From contig JALOAI010000023.1 of NCBI GenBank assembly GCA_023228945.1, forward strand, positions 25,580 to 89,579: a stretch of 64,000 bases of DNA. Direction: 5' to 3'. Under the pieces are notes generated by a model. The model was not told the DNA's origin and made no database searches. It saw only the letters and a program-made list of their open reading frames with translations. Positions 17,874 to 26,389 of this stretch are shown here, in pieces. How positions within the stretch are numbered: the stretch's first letter is position 1; the number at the start of each line of letters is the position of its first letter. The stretch is from Pigmentiphaga sp. (GTDB lineage: Bacteria; Pseudomonadota; Gammaproteobacteria; Burkholderiales; Burkholderiaceae_B). A program made the translations under genes and the position numbers.

Positions 17874-18731
17874 ATGACAGCCCAGCCCACACCCCGCGTC
17901 TTCTGCGACCCCGCCGAGTCCGAGGCGCAATACAACCTGCGCGTCGCCTTTCCCGATTTTCCCGATGTGCTGGCAAGCTGGCAGGCGGCCACCCGCCGCG
18001 TCCACGCCGCGCGCCAGCCCGTCCGGGATATCGCCTACGGCTCCGAGGCGCTGCAAGACTACGATTTTTTTCCCAGCGGCCGGCCGGGCGCGCCCCTGTT
18101 CGTCTTCGTTCACGGCGGCTATTGGCAGGGCGGCGATAAAAACGACGTCGGTTTCATCGTCGAGCCCTACGCCGCCGCCGGCGCCGACGCCGCGGTTCTC
18201 AACTACCGGCTGGCCCCCGCCAACCGGATCGAGGAGATGGTGGACGACGTCCTGCAGGGGCTGCGCCACCTCATGGCGCGCCGGGAGGCCGGCGAACTCA
18301 CCTTCGACCCCGCCAAGCTGGTCCTCATGGGTCATTCCGCCGGCGGCCACCTCGTGGCCACCGTGGCTTGCAGGGCCGAGGCCGCCGGCCTGCCGGCTCC
18401 GGCGCTGGTGTTTCCTGTGAGCGGCCTGTTCGACCTGCCGCCGCTGCTGCCCAGCAGCATCAATCACGCGCTAGGCCTGGACCCCGCCCGCGCCGAAGCC
18501 CTTAGCCCTTTGCTCATGGCGCCACCCGCGAATACCGAGTTCCAGACGGTGATCGGCGAGCATGAAACCGTTCAGTTCCACGAACAGGCACGGGTGCTGG
18601 CGGAGGCCTGGCCACGGGTCAGCCGCCATCATGTGGTGGCCGACACCCATCATTTCACCGTGCTGAACCTGCTGGCCGACCCCGGGCAATCCGCGGTCCA
18701 AGCCATGATCGCCCGCATGCTGGCCCTCTAG
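17874..18731 (+). CDS. Alpha/beta hydrolase, arylformamidase/esterase-like
   Basis: 285 aa. It has the oxyanion motif FVHGGYWQGGDK and the nucleophile elbow MGHSAGGHL (Ser in GHSAG). The acid/His region is near the C-terminus (VVADTHHFTVLN). HGGYW plus GHSAGG is typical of KynB-like arylformamidases and carboxylesterases of the HSL/type-B group. CTGGAGGA lies about 15 bp upstream of the ATG. It follows the Bug gene by 55 bp in the same orientation and probably shares its transcript. Substrate unknown. Confidence 0.82.
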   Translation: MTAQPTPRVFCDPAESEAQYNLRVAFPDFPDVLASWQAATRRVHAARQPVRDIAYGSEALQDYDFFPSGRPGAPLFVFVHGGYWQGGDKNDVGFIVEPYAAAGADAAVLNYRLAPANRIEEMVDDVLQGLRHLMARREAGELTFDPAKLVLMGHSAGGHLVATVACRAEAAGLPAPALVFPVSGLFDLPPLLPSSINHALGLDPARAEALSPLLMAPPANTEFQTVIGEHETVQFHEQARVLAEAWPRVSRHHVVADTHHFTVLNLLADPGQSAVQAMIARMLAL

Positions 18732-18780
18732 CGCCGGATTGCCGAGCCTGGGGCCGGGCCCCGGGCTGCCATCGCCCGCC

Positions 18781-19716
18781 ATGCGCCTGCAACAACTCGA
18801 GCTCATTCTGGCTCTTACACAAACCGGCAGCCTGCGCGCCGCCGCCGAGATTCTGAACGTCAGCCAGCCGGCGCTCACCAAGTCGCTGCGCCAGCTGGAA
18901 GAAGAACTGGGCACGCCGCTGATGATCCGTTCGCCGCGCGGCATGCGCCTGGCGCCAGCCGGCGAGCTGCTGGCGGCACGCGCCGCCAATGTGATGCGCG
19001 AGATCCAGCAGGCGCGCGACGACATCGCCTGGCATACCCGCGAGGGTACGGGCAGCGTCAAGCTCGGCCTGTCGCCCGGCGCCGCCATCCACCTCACGCC
19101 GGCGGCGATCGGCCGCTTCGAAGCACGCTGGCCCCAGGTTCGGGTCCACGCCATCGACACTTTGTACCCCACCATGTTGGCACAATTGCGGGCCGGCGAG
19201 ATCGACCTGGCCATCGGCCCCTTGCCCGACGGCGATATCGGCCACGATCTGCGCCTGCATCCGCTGTTCACCAGCCAGCATGTCATCGCGGCGCGCAAGG
19301 GCCATCCGCTCGTCCACGCTCGCCGCCTGGCGGCACTGGCCGATGCCGCCTGGGTGCTGACGGGTCCCGAAGGCGGTCCCGGCGATCCCGCACACCTCGG
19401 TTTTACACGCTTCGGCCTGCCGTCGCCTCATGTGCGCCTGGTATGCGAATCCTTTGCCACGGTGCTGGCCCTGTTGCCGGCCCTCGACGTGCTGGCCGTG
19501 ATGCCGCGACGTTTTTTTGATCGCTATGGGCCCAGGCTGGGCCTGGGCATGCTCGCCATCGAAGATCCGCTGCCCTGCCCCACCATTCATATCCTGTGGC
19601 GCGCCGACGGACCGCTCACGGTTCCGGCCCAGCGCTTGCGCGATGTTTTCATTCATGAGGCGGAACTGGGCCATGCCGCTCCCGATTCCGATCCCGGCGC
19701 ACCGGCCCCTCAGTGA
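18781..19716 (+). CDS. LysR-family transcriptional regulator
   Basis: 311 aa from the ATG at 18781, chosen because MRLQQLELILALTQTGSLRAAAE places the winged HTH at residues 1-60 as in other LysR proteins. QPALTKSLRQLEEELGTPLMIR is the recognition helix and wing. The remainder is a periplasmic-binding-like effector domain. It follows the esterase with no terminator and may control the sulfatase-cupin-Bug-esterase genes. Its 3' end overlaps that of the convergent MFS gene by 7 bp. Confidence 0.9.
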   Translation: MRLQQLELILALTQTGSLRAAAEILNVSQPALTKSLRQLEEELGTPLMIRSPRGMRLAPAGELLAARAANVMREIQQARDDIAWHTREGTGSVKLGLSPGAAIHLTPAAIGRFEARWPQVRVHAIDTLYPTMLAQLRAGEIDLAIGPLPDGDIGHDLRLHPLFTSQHVIAARKGHPLVHARRLAALADAAWVLTGPEGGPGDPAHLGFTRFGLPSPHVRLVCESFATVLALLPALDVLAVMPRRFFDRYGPRLGLGMLAIEDPLPCPTIHILWRADGPLTVPAQRLRDVFIHEAELGHAAPDSDPGAPAPQ

Positions 19717-20915
19717 GAGTCGGACGGCGGCGCGGGCAGCAGCGCAAAGGCTAGCGCCCCCGCCGCCAACAGCCCGGCGATGACCAGGAACACCGCGGCG
19801 TATGGGTCGATGGCCGCGGCCTGGGCCCAGCCGGCCACCCACCCCGTCAGCGCCTGCATCAACGCCACGCCCAGGAACATGGACATCGTGAACAGCCCGA
19901 TGGCCCGCCCCAGCAGCCGGCTGGGATAGGCGTCCCGCACGTCGGCATACTGCCAAATGGTATAGCTCGATAAGACGCCGACCACCAGCGGTACGCCGAT
20001 CGCCACCGGTAATGTGGCGCGCAGGGCCAACAACATGAACAGCGCCGCCAGCAGCAGGGTGGCGCCCACGAGGGCTGATCGGCGCCAACGCCGGCCCGGA
20101 TCGAGCCGCCCCAGCACGGGGGCGCCCAGGATCATCAACAACGACATCGCCAGCGCCACGTCGCCGGCTTGCACCAGCGACAGACCCTGGCGCTCGACGA
20201 GCAGCGGGCCCAGCCAGAGACCGCGCAGCGCCATGATGCTGGCGTAGACCATGATGCCCAGCAGCACGATGCCCCAGGTATGCGGCAAGAGGAACAACCG
20301 AAGAAAGCCGTGCAATACGTCGGGCAGAGACTCGCCCTGGTTGCGCGTCGGCGGGTCGAGCCGCAGCCAAGCCCAGAGCGCCACCCAAGACGCCGCTGAC
20401 AAGGCGGTGAGCACGGCGAAGCCGGCACGCCAGGAACTGGCCTCGATGATCCAGGCCAGCGGCGAGGCGGTCAGTACCATGCCGAGGCTGCCCAAACCCA
20501 GCGTGATGCCGGATATCGCCGCAAAGCGATCCACCGGAAATCGCTGAGCGATGAAGACCGAGCAGGCGAGAAAGGCCGGCGCACACCCCATCCCGATCAG
20601 CCCTTGGCCCACGAGCAGCATGCCGTAGCCCGGCGCCAGGGTCGACAGCAGCGCCCCCAGGACGGTAAGCGGAAACACCGCCAGCAACACCCGCCGCACG
20701 CCATAAAAATCGATGCCGGCGCCCATGAATAGCTGCATGGCGCCGAACACGAAATGGAACATCGCCGCGACCACGCCCAGTTGGCCGGCGCTGAGCAGCA
20801 GGTCGGCCTGCAGCGCCGGCGCCATGACGCCCGCGATGGTGCGGTAGGCCTGGCTGAGGGCAAACGCGCCGATGAGCACCAGCAGCATCGTGCGCGCCGT
20901 CTTGGCGCCGCTCAC
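19710..20915 (-). CDS. MFS transporter
   Basis: 401 aa with about 12 hydrophobic segments. There is an MFS loop motif after TM2 (GAGIDFYGVRRVLLAVFPL) and a central loop with TRNQGESLPDV. It resembles nitrate/cyanate-type and general organic-acid MFS permeases, but I cannot assign the substrate. Its ATG overlaps the stop of the LysR gene upstream by 4 bp, so regulator and transporter form one operon. Confidence 0.85.
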   Translation of the reverse strand: MSGAKTARTMLLVLIGAFALSQAYRTIAGVMAPALQADLLLSAGQLGVVAAMFHFVFGAMQLFMGAGIDFYGVRRVLLAVFPLTVLGALLSTLAPGYGMLLVGQGLIGMGCAPAFLACSVFIAQRFPVDRFAAISGITLGLGSLGMVLTASPLAWIIEASSWRAGFAVLTALSAASWVALWAWLRLDPPTRNQGESLPDVLHGFLRLFLLPHTWGIVLLGIMVYASIMALRGLWLGPLLVERQGLSLVQAGDVALAMSLLMILGAPVLGRLDPGRRWRRSALVGATLLLAALFMLLALRATLPVAIGVPLVVGVLSSYTIWQYADVRDAYPSRLLGRAIGLFTMSMFLGVALMQALTGWVAGWAQAAAIDPYAAVFLVIAGLLAAGALAFALLPAPPSDSH

Positions 20916-21940
20916 CGAACGTCCCCGGGTACCGGCTTTGCAGCCTCGTAGCGCCGACGCAGAAACTCGACGAGCGACGCCAAACCCTGCTTGCGCGGCT
21001 GCTCGGCATATTGGATGCCGAGCGGCGGCAAGGCGTGCTCCGCCGGCACTGAGACGATGGCCAAGCTGCCATCGGCGATCCAGGTCTGCACCAACTGCTG
21101 CGGAAGCATCGCCACCACGGCGGAAGCCTGGAGCATCGGCAGAAGCAGCGCGAACGACCGGGTGATCGTCCTGACTTTTTGCGGGAAAGCCCCCAGGCGA
21201 TCGAAGTACGCTTCAAAAGCCACATGGGTTTCGGAGTCGAGCGGCGGCACCGCCCATTCCGCCGCCAGCAGCGCCACCTCTCGCGTTTCGCCGCGCTGTT
21301 GCCAAAGCGAATGCCGCGGCGAAGCGACCACCACGATGCGATCGGACAGCAAGGGCAAGAAAACCGTGCCGCCCGCGATCTCGGGCGGCCGACGCACCAG
21401 AATGGCGTCGTAGAGGCCGTCGGCGAATCCAGCCTGCAAGGCAGGGCGTTTATCTTCAACGACGTCCAGCCGCAATTGGGGCTGGCTGAAAAGAAAAGCC
21501 GGCAGTGCGGGCGCCAGAATGCCGGTCGTTGCCGGCGAAATCGCGCCAAGCCGCAGCATGCCGGATGCTCCCGCCGCGCTGGCGGCCAGGGCGGAGGCAC
21601 ATTCGGAGGCCGTGGCCAGGATGGAACGCAGGAGCGGCAGGATATCGCGGCAAGCGTGCGTGGGTCGCATGCCCCGCGCGTGCCGCTCGAACAGCTCGAC
21701 GCCGAGTGCGGCTTCGAGATCGGCAACGGCCCGCGTGGCGGCCGGCTGGCCCATCCCCAGTTGTTCGGCGGCGCGGTGCACGCTGCCCAGTTCCGCCACG
21801 GCCACCAGCAAGTGCAAATGATGCAAACGGCCTTTGCGAAGCAAACGATTGAATACGGTAGAGGCGAGCAAGGGGATGCCATCCAGGGTGTCGGGTGCGC
21901 CGTCTGGCGGCACGGGAAAAACGGCGGACAAGATCGTCAT
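20912..21940 (-). CDS. LysR-family transcriptional regulator
   Basis: 342 aa. It is longer than usual because of an N-terminal extension of about 30 residues before LRKGRLHHLHLLVAVAELG. HTH: VHRAAEQLGMGQPAATRAVADLE. The effector domain follows. A later start at the KGRLHH region lacks a good ATG, so the long form is kept. It is divergent from the broken Bug gene and M20 hydrolase and cotranscribed with the MFS gene, so both are candidate targets. Confidence 0.88.
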   Translation of the reverse strand: MTILSAVFPVPPDGAPDTLDGIPLLASTVFNRLLRKGRLHHLHLLVAVAELGSVHRAAEQLGMGQPAATRAVADLEAALGVELFERHARGMRPTHACRDILPLLRSILATASECASALAASAAGASGMLRLGAISPATTGILAPALPAFLFSQPQLRLDVVEDKRPALQAGFADGLYDAILVRRPPEIAGGTVFLPLLSDRIVVVASPRHSLWQQRGETREVALLAAEWAVPPLDSETHVAFEAYFDRLGAFPQKVRTITRSFALLLPMLQASAVVAMLPQQLVQTWIADGSLAIVSVPAEHALPPLGIQYAEQPRKQGLASLVEFLRRRYEAAKPVPGDVR

Positions 21941-21990
21941 CTCGGGCGGAGATAGCGATGTTCTTTTGGCATAGCTTGGCTCAATTTACC

Positions 21991-22012
21991 ATTTGTGGGC
22001 GGAATCACAATT
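21991..22012. promoter_or_regulatory. Candidate operator between divergent LysR and Bug genes
   Basis: ATTTGTG-N8-CACAATT is an imperfect inverted repeat (TTGTG/CACAA perfect) located midway in the 112-bp divergent region. Its position suits LysR binding, although it does not fit the T-N11-A core exactly. Confidence 0.3.
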
Positions 22013-22052
22013 CGCGAGACTGCCCCCAATACTTCGTTGGGATGATCTCATC

Positions 22053-22948
22053 ATGATGCTCCGCCGTTTCAGTCGCCGCTACGTTCTCGGCCTCGCCCTG
22101 GCCACCCTGGCGCCCCTTGCCGCCAATGCGGCAGGATATCCAGACAAACCCATCCAATTGATCGTGCCCTTCCCCGCCGGCGGCTCGCTCGATGGCGTGG
22201 TCCGCACCATGCAGCCCAAGCTCAGCGCATACCTCGGCCAAACCCTGGTTATCGAGAACGTGGGCGGCGCAGGCGGCGCGATCGGCGCCAGCCGGGTGGC
22301 TCGCGCTGCGCCTGATGGCTACACCCTGCTGGTGGGAACCAACAACGATGTCGCACTCGCGCCCACGCTGAACGACGCGATCCAGTATTCACCTCGAGAC
22401 TTCACTCCGATCGCGCTGGCCGCCAGCACCCCGGTTCGCTGACCTACGGCAGCCCAGGCGTCGGCACCTTCCAGCATCTATTGGCGGAAGAGCTGCAATC
22501 GCGCGGCGGCGTTCAGGCCGTGCATGTTCCGTATCGCGGCGCCGCGCCCCTGCTCACCGACGTGATCGGTGGACAGATCGACCTCGCCGTGGTGGTGCCC
22601 AGTACCGCCGTGCCGCATATCGAAGCCGGCCGACTCAAGATCCTGGGCCTGGCGCGCGGCGAACGTGTGGCCGAATGGCCGGATTACCCGCTGCTCGGCG
22701 AGCATCCCGATCTCAAAGGCCTGGAGCTCAATGGCTGGTTCGGCTTCCTGGCCCCCGCCGGTTTGGATGCGGCCAAGGTCGAACGTCTGCGCGATGCGAT
22801 CGACGCCACCCTGGCCGATCCCGACGTCGCCACCGCGCTGGCCGCGATCGGCTTTCAGGTGGCGTCGGACGCCGACCGCGCCGACTTCGGTGCCGTTATC
22901 GCGCGCGATGCCGCGCTGGCCGAGCGCTACAAGGAAAAAATGCCATGA
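22053..22948 (+). pseudogene. Bug-family receptor disrupted by internal deletion and frameshift
   Basis: The first frame (22053-22442) encodes a twin-arginine-like leader and the Bug N-terminus (YPDKPIQLIVPFPAGGSLDG) and stops just after FTPIALAASTPV. A second frame resumes at about 22439 with LTYGSPGVGTFQHLLAEELQ and continues to a normal Bug C-terminus at 22948. Intact paralogues in this window have about 26 residues between these points, so about 80 bp appear to be missing, in a number not divisible by three. A deletion this size is unlikely to be a base-calling error. The stop at 22948 overlaps the start of the M20 gene (ATGA), so coupling to that gene may now depend on translation of the downstream frame. 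Confidence 0.85.
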
Positions 22949-24279
22949 CCGCGTGCCAGAGCGCAAGCGCCGCCATGCCCGGCCGCGCCCTGCAAAGCGA
23001 GCCCTTGCTGGAGCCGGCGGCCGCCACCGTTGATGGCCGGACGCCTCTGGCCGCGGCCCCCGCGCTGAGTGAGCCGACGGTGCGCCCCCCGGTCCTGGCG
23101 GCAGTGGCCGAGAAGCGGGAGTTCGCCGCGCTACGGCGTGATCTGCATGCCCACCCGGAGCTGGGTTTCGCCGAGCATCGCACCGCGGCCGAGGTGGCGC
23201 GCCGCCTGGCGTCCTGGGGTTATGCGGTTTCCACGGGGATCGGCGGCACCGGCGTCGTGGGCACCTTGCGTCGCGGCTCGGGCGCGCGCAGCATCGGGCT
23301 GCGCGCCGACATGGACGCTTTACCGATGCAGGAGGCCAACTCCTTCGCCCATCGCTCGCGCCATCATGGCCGCATGCATGCCTGCGGCCATGATGGACAC
23401 ACCACCATCCTGCTGGCCGCGGCCTGGTACCTCGCCCGGCATGGTCGTTTCGAAGGCACACTGCACTGCATTTTCCAGCCCGCCGAAGAAGGCGGTCAGG
23501 CTGGCGCCCGGGCCATGATCGAGGACGGTCTGTTCACACGATTCCCTTGCGATCGCGTATTCGCGCTGCATAACTGGCCCGGCCAGCCTGTCGGCTGGTG
23601 GGGAGTGCGCAGCGGACCCTTCATGGCCTCCAGCAATCGATTCGAGATTCTCGTGCAAGGCAAGGGGGGGCATGCCTCCCGCCCCGACTGGGCGGTGGAT
23701 CCGCTGCCCGCGGCGGCCCAGATCCTGCTCGGTCTGCAAACCGTGATGTCGCGCGATCGGCCGCCGGAAGATGCCGCGGTACTCTCCGTGACCCAAATCC
23801 ACGGCGGCGATGCCGTGAATGTGATTCCCGATCAGGCCCGTCTCGCCGGCACGGTGCGCACCCACGAGTCCGCTACGCTCGACTTGATCGAAAACCGCAT
23901 GAGAACAATCGTCGAGGGGATCGGCATCGCCCACGGCTGCGAAGCGCGCCTGATCTTCGAGCGAAACTATCCGGCACTGGTCAACGATTCCGATGCCACG
24001 CAAGCCGTGGTCCGCATCCTGACATCGCTGGACGGTGCGCAACAGGTGGACTCCGCGGCGCCTCGCTTGATGAACTCGGAGGACTTCGCTTTCATGCTGG
24101 AAGCCGTGCCCGGGGCTTATGTGCTGCTCGGCAACGGCGATGGCTCCCATCGCGATGCCGGCCATGGCCTCGGTCCCTGCATGGTCCACAACCCTTCGTA
24201 TGATTTCAACGACGCGCTGCTACCGCTGGGCGCCGAGTACTTCGTCGCCCTGGTGGAAGACCAATTGCCGGCGGCTTGA
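22945..24279 (+). CDS. M20 family amidohydrolase (hippurate/N-acyl amino acid hydrolase type)
   Basis: 444 aa from the ATG at 22945, overlapping the preceding stop. After an about 45-residue Ala/Pro-rich N-terminal extension comes the family core: LRRDLHAHPELGFAEHRTA, GLRADMDALPMQE, MHACGHDGHTTILL (metal Cys/His), FQPAEEGGQAGARAMI with catalytic Glu, and HASRPDWAVDP in the dimerisation domain. The late SEDFAFML motif is also present. These metallo-enzymes hydrolyse N-acyl or N-aroyl amino acids. Preceded by a (broken) receptor gene and a LysR regulator, it would have processed an imported amide. The N-terminal extension is odd and may reflect a wrong start, although no better ATG is visible. 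Confidence 0.88.
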   Translation: MTACQSASAAMPGRALQSEPLLEPAAATVDGRTPLAAAPALSEPTVRPPVLAAVAEKREFAALRRDLHAHPELGFAEHRTAAEVARRLASWGYAVSTGIGGTGVVGTLRRGSGARSIGLRADMDALPMQEANSFAHRSRHHGRMHACGHDGHTTILLAAAWYLARHGRFEGTLHCIFQPAEEGGQAGARAMIEDGLFTRFPCDRVFALHNWPGQPVGWWGVRSGPFMASSNRFEILVQGKGGHASRPDWAVDPLPAAAQILLGLQTVMSRDRPPEDAAVLSVTQIHGGDAVNVIPDQARLAGTVRTHESATLDLIENRMRTIVEGIGIAHGCEARLIFERNYPALVNDSDATQAVVRILTSLDGAQQVDSAAPRLMNSEDFAFMLEAVPGAYVLLGNGDGSHRDAGHGLGPCMVHNPSYDFNDALLPLGAEYFVALVEDQLPAA

Positions 24280-24332
24280 CACCCGCCCGGTAAGGCGTGA
24301 AGCTGGGGCCTTACCCGCTCCCGGACTCTGCC

Positions 24333-25232
24333 ATGCCCTCGGTCTCCAAGCTCGGTCTCCTGTCCTCCCTCCTCGTGCTGGCCGGTTGCGCCACGCCCGT
24401 GCTGCAACAGCGCGTACCGGTTGCCAGCGAACCTCCCGGGGCCCTGGCGCGCGACGACAGCGGCAGCAGTTGCCGCACGCCCTGCGCCCTGGATCTCGAT
24501 CGCAACCGGGATCACATCGTCATGCTCGAGCTGGCCGACTACGAAAGCCAGGACGTCGTGGTGCGGCGCCAGTACCGCACCGCCGACGTCCTGCTGTCGG
24601 CCATCAACTCCGGCCTCAATTCGGCCCGCACGTTCAACAACGCCAGTTGGGCCCTGCAAAGCGGGATCAACGCCAAGAATGCACAAGAGCAAAGCGGCGC
24701 GGCCTACGATCTCGAACCCTCGGTGATCAGCGTACGTCTGCGTCCTCAGGGCAGTCTTGCCTCACCGGCCACACCCGCCCCCGCCCAGGGCGCCCTGGCG
24801 GCGCCGGCCCAGCTGATCGCCCTGCTCGCGCGCAACGACCAGAACATGCTCGAGCAAGCCCTCGAGCGCTCCGCTTCCGGGCAGGCCACCGCCTGGGATA
24901 ACGTTGAACGCGGCTTGCGGTTCTCGGTCGTCCCGGACAACGTCGAACTGCGCGACGGGCAGGTCGTGCGGCCGTTCACCCTGTCGGTGAACCGGCAAGG
25001 CCAGTGGTCGTCGGGGCGCTATCTGGCGACGCGGGTAGGCCGCGCCGAATGGCAGGTGCTGACTTCGGGCCTTCCGGCCCCCGGCGCGGCGGCAAGCATG
25101 CCAGCCCAGGCGCCGTGGCCGCAGGCGCCCGTCCTGCCTCTGGGAGATGCCAACTTCGCCCCTGTCCCCAGCGGCGAGGCATCCGGCCAAAGTGGGGTGG
25201 ATGTTTCGCCGGGGACTCCGCGCTCGTTTTGA
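24333..25232 (+). CDS. PEGA-like lipoprotein of unknown function
   Basis: 299 aa from the ATG at 24333, which gives a textbook lipoprotein signal, LLVLAGC, with the lipidated Cys at residue 19. After it, SEPPGALARDDSGSSCRTPC...ELADYESQDVVV has the shape of a PEGA surface-domain repeat with two Cys that could form a disulfide. The second half contains VPDNVELRDGQVVRPFTLSVN and a Pro/Ala-rich tail. A GTG start at 24297 would hide the lipobox and is less likely. No functional partner is apparent. Confidence 0.7.
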   Translation: MPSVSKLGLLSSLLVLAGCATPVLQQRVPVASEPPGALARDDSGSSCRTPCALDLDRNRDHIVMLELADYESQDVVVRRQYRTADVLLSAINSGLNSARTFNNASWALQSGINAKNAQEQSGAAYDLEPSVISVRLRPQGSLASPATPAPAQGALAAPAQLIALLARNDQNMLEQALERSASGQATAWDNVERGLRFSVVPDNVELRDGQVVRPFTLSVNRQGQWSSGRYLATRVGRAEWQVLTSGLPAPGAAASMPAQAPWPQAPVLPLGDANFAPVPSGEASGQSGVDVSPGTPRSF

Positions 25233-25289
25233 CGCCTTGTCCGTTGCCTCCAAGGCTGCGCGCCACCGATCGGAGGGGCCGCCTCGGGG

Positions 25290-26276
25290 TCAGGGTTGAT
25301 TGGCCTGCTTGGCCTGGGTAGCACGTTCGGCTTCGACGCGCATTTGTTCGTCAAAGGCTTCTGACGAGCTGGGTGCGATCTCGAAGCCGAGCTTCTGCAC
25401 CGCCTCGGTCACGCGCGGCACCGCCGCGGCCTGCGCCACTTCGCGATTCAGGCGTTGCACGATGTTCGCCGGGGTGCCTTCCGGCACCACGAAGCCGTAC
25501 CACACCAGCGACTCATACCCGGGCAGGCTGGCCGCTTCCGCCATCGTCGGAACGCCAGGCAAGGCCAGCGTTGGCTCGGGCGAAGCCACCGCCAGTGCGC
25601 GCACCTGTCCGGCCTGGACGTTGCCCAGCGAGGTGGATTGCACGGTGTAGTACATGTCCACCGTCCCGGCGATCATATCGGTGAGCGCCTGCGCGTTGCT
25701 GCGATAGGGAATCTCGCGGATGTCCAGATCCAATCGACGCTTGAGCCCCTCCATCTCGAGCTGGCTCGGGGTTCCGGGGCCGGAAGACGCATAGGTGAGT
25801 TCGCCGGGATTGTCTTTGGCGTAGGCGATCAGTTCGGCCATGGTTTTCGCGGGCAGGCCGGCATGCACTGTCAGCGCCAGCGGATTGACCGCCAGCCGCG
25901 ACACCGCGGCGAAATCCTGGATGGGATCGTAGGAGGTGTTGTTTTGCATGATCGGCCCCACCACGAAGGGCGTGGTGGCCACCAGCATGCTATAGCCATC
26001 GGCGGGCAGCTTGGCCGCGTAAGCCGACCCTATCATGCCGCCGGCGCCTTCGCGGTTCTCGACGACCACCGGCACGCCCATTTGCTCGGACAATTGCTGG
26101 GCAAACACCCGGGCGATGGCATCCACGCCGCTGCCTGCGCTGAAGGGCGCGACGATGCGCAACGCCTTGGTCGGAAACTCAGCCTCGCTGGCCTGAACGC
26201 AGGTCAGGGCCGACAGCAGCGTCGCGCCTCCTGCCAATCGCAGCCAATGCCGTCTCGAATATGGGGTATTCATCAT
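25290..26276 (-). CDS. Bug-family periplasmic receptor of the CoA-catabolic operon
   Basis: 328 aa starting at the tandem ATG 26276/26273 after GAGGAGAG. Tat- or Sec-like leader with RRHWLRLAGGATLL, then the Bug core FPTKALRIVAPFSAGSGVDAIAR and PGELTYASSGPGTPSQ. It is the last gene of the minus-strand acyl-CoA operon, separated from the second acyl-CoA dehydrogenase by 113 bp that contain a strong hairpin. It probably binds the carboxylate that the operon activates and oxidises. Confidence 0.92.
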   Translation of the reverse strand: MMNTPYSRRHWLRLAGGATLLSALTCVQASEAEFPTKALRIVAPFSAGSGVDAIARVFAQQLSEQMGVPVVVENREGAGGMIGSAYAAKLPADGYSMLVATTPFVVGPIMQNNTSYDPIQDFAAVSRLAVNPLALTVHAGLPAKTMAELIAYAKDNPGELTYASSGPGTPSQLEMEGLKRRLDLDIREIPYRSNAQALTDMIAGTVDMYYTVQSTSLGNVQAGQVRALAVASPEPTLALPGVPTMAEAASLPGYESLVWYGFVVPEGTPANIVQRLNREVAQAAAVPRVTEAVQKLGFEIAPSSSEAFDEQMRVEAERATQAKQANQP

Positions 26277-26327
26277 CTTGCTCTCCTCGTTGTCATTCCA
26301 ATCAGGCCCCTTCAGGGGCATTGGGTT

Positions 26328-26365
26328 GGCCTCGCGCGACGACGGAGCCGCCGTCGCGCGAGGCC
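26328..26365 (-). terminator. Long hairpin between acyl-CoA dehydrogenase and Bug receptor genes
   Basis: A perfect 14-bp stem, GGCCTCGCGCGACG / CGTCGCGCGAGGCC (26328-26341 and 26352-26365), has a 10-nt loop. A smaller GCCCC-TTCA-GGGGC hairpin lies next to it, toward the Bug gene. No T run follows, so it may act as an mRNA-stabilising or partial-attenuation element that sets different levels of receptor and enzymes. Confidence 0.5.
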
Positions 26366-26389
26366 ATCTTCGTGGTTGGCGCCGCCGCG

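Noticed and set aside
18655..21882. A 1075-codon minus-strand open frame across LysR, MFS and LysR genes
   Set aside because: It is a shadow: its residues are Arg/Pro/Ala/Gly-rich with no domain, and the true frames show full LysR and MFS motifs.
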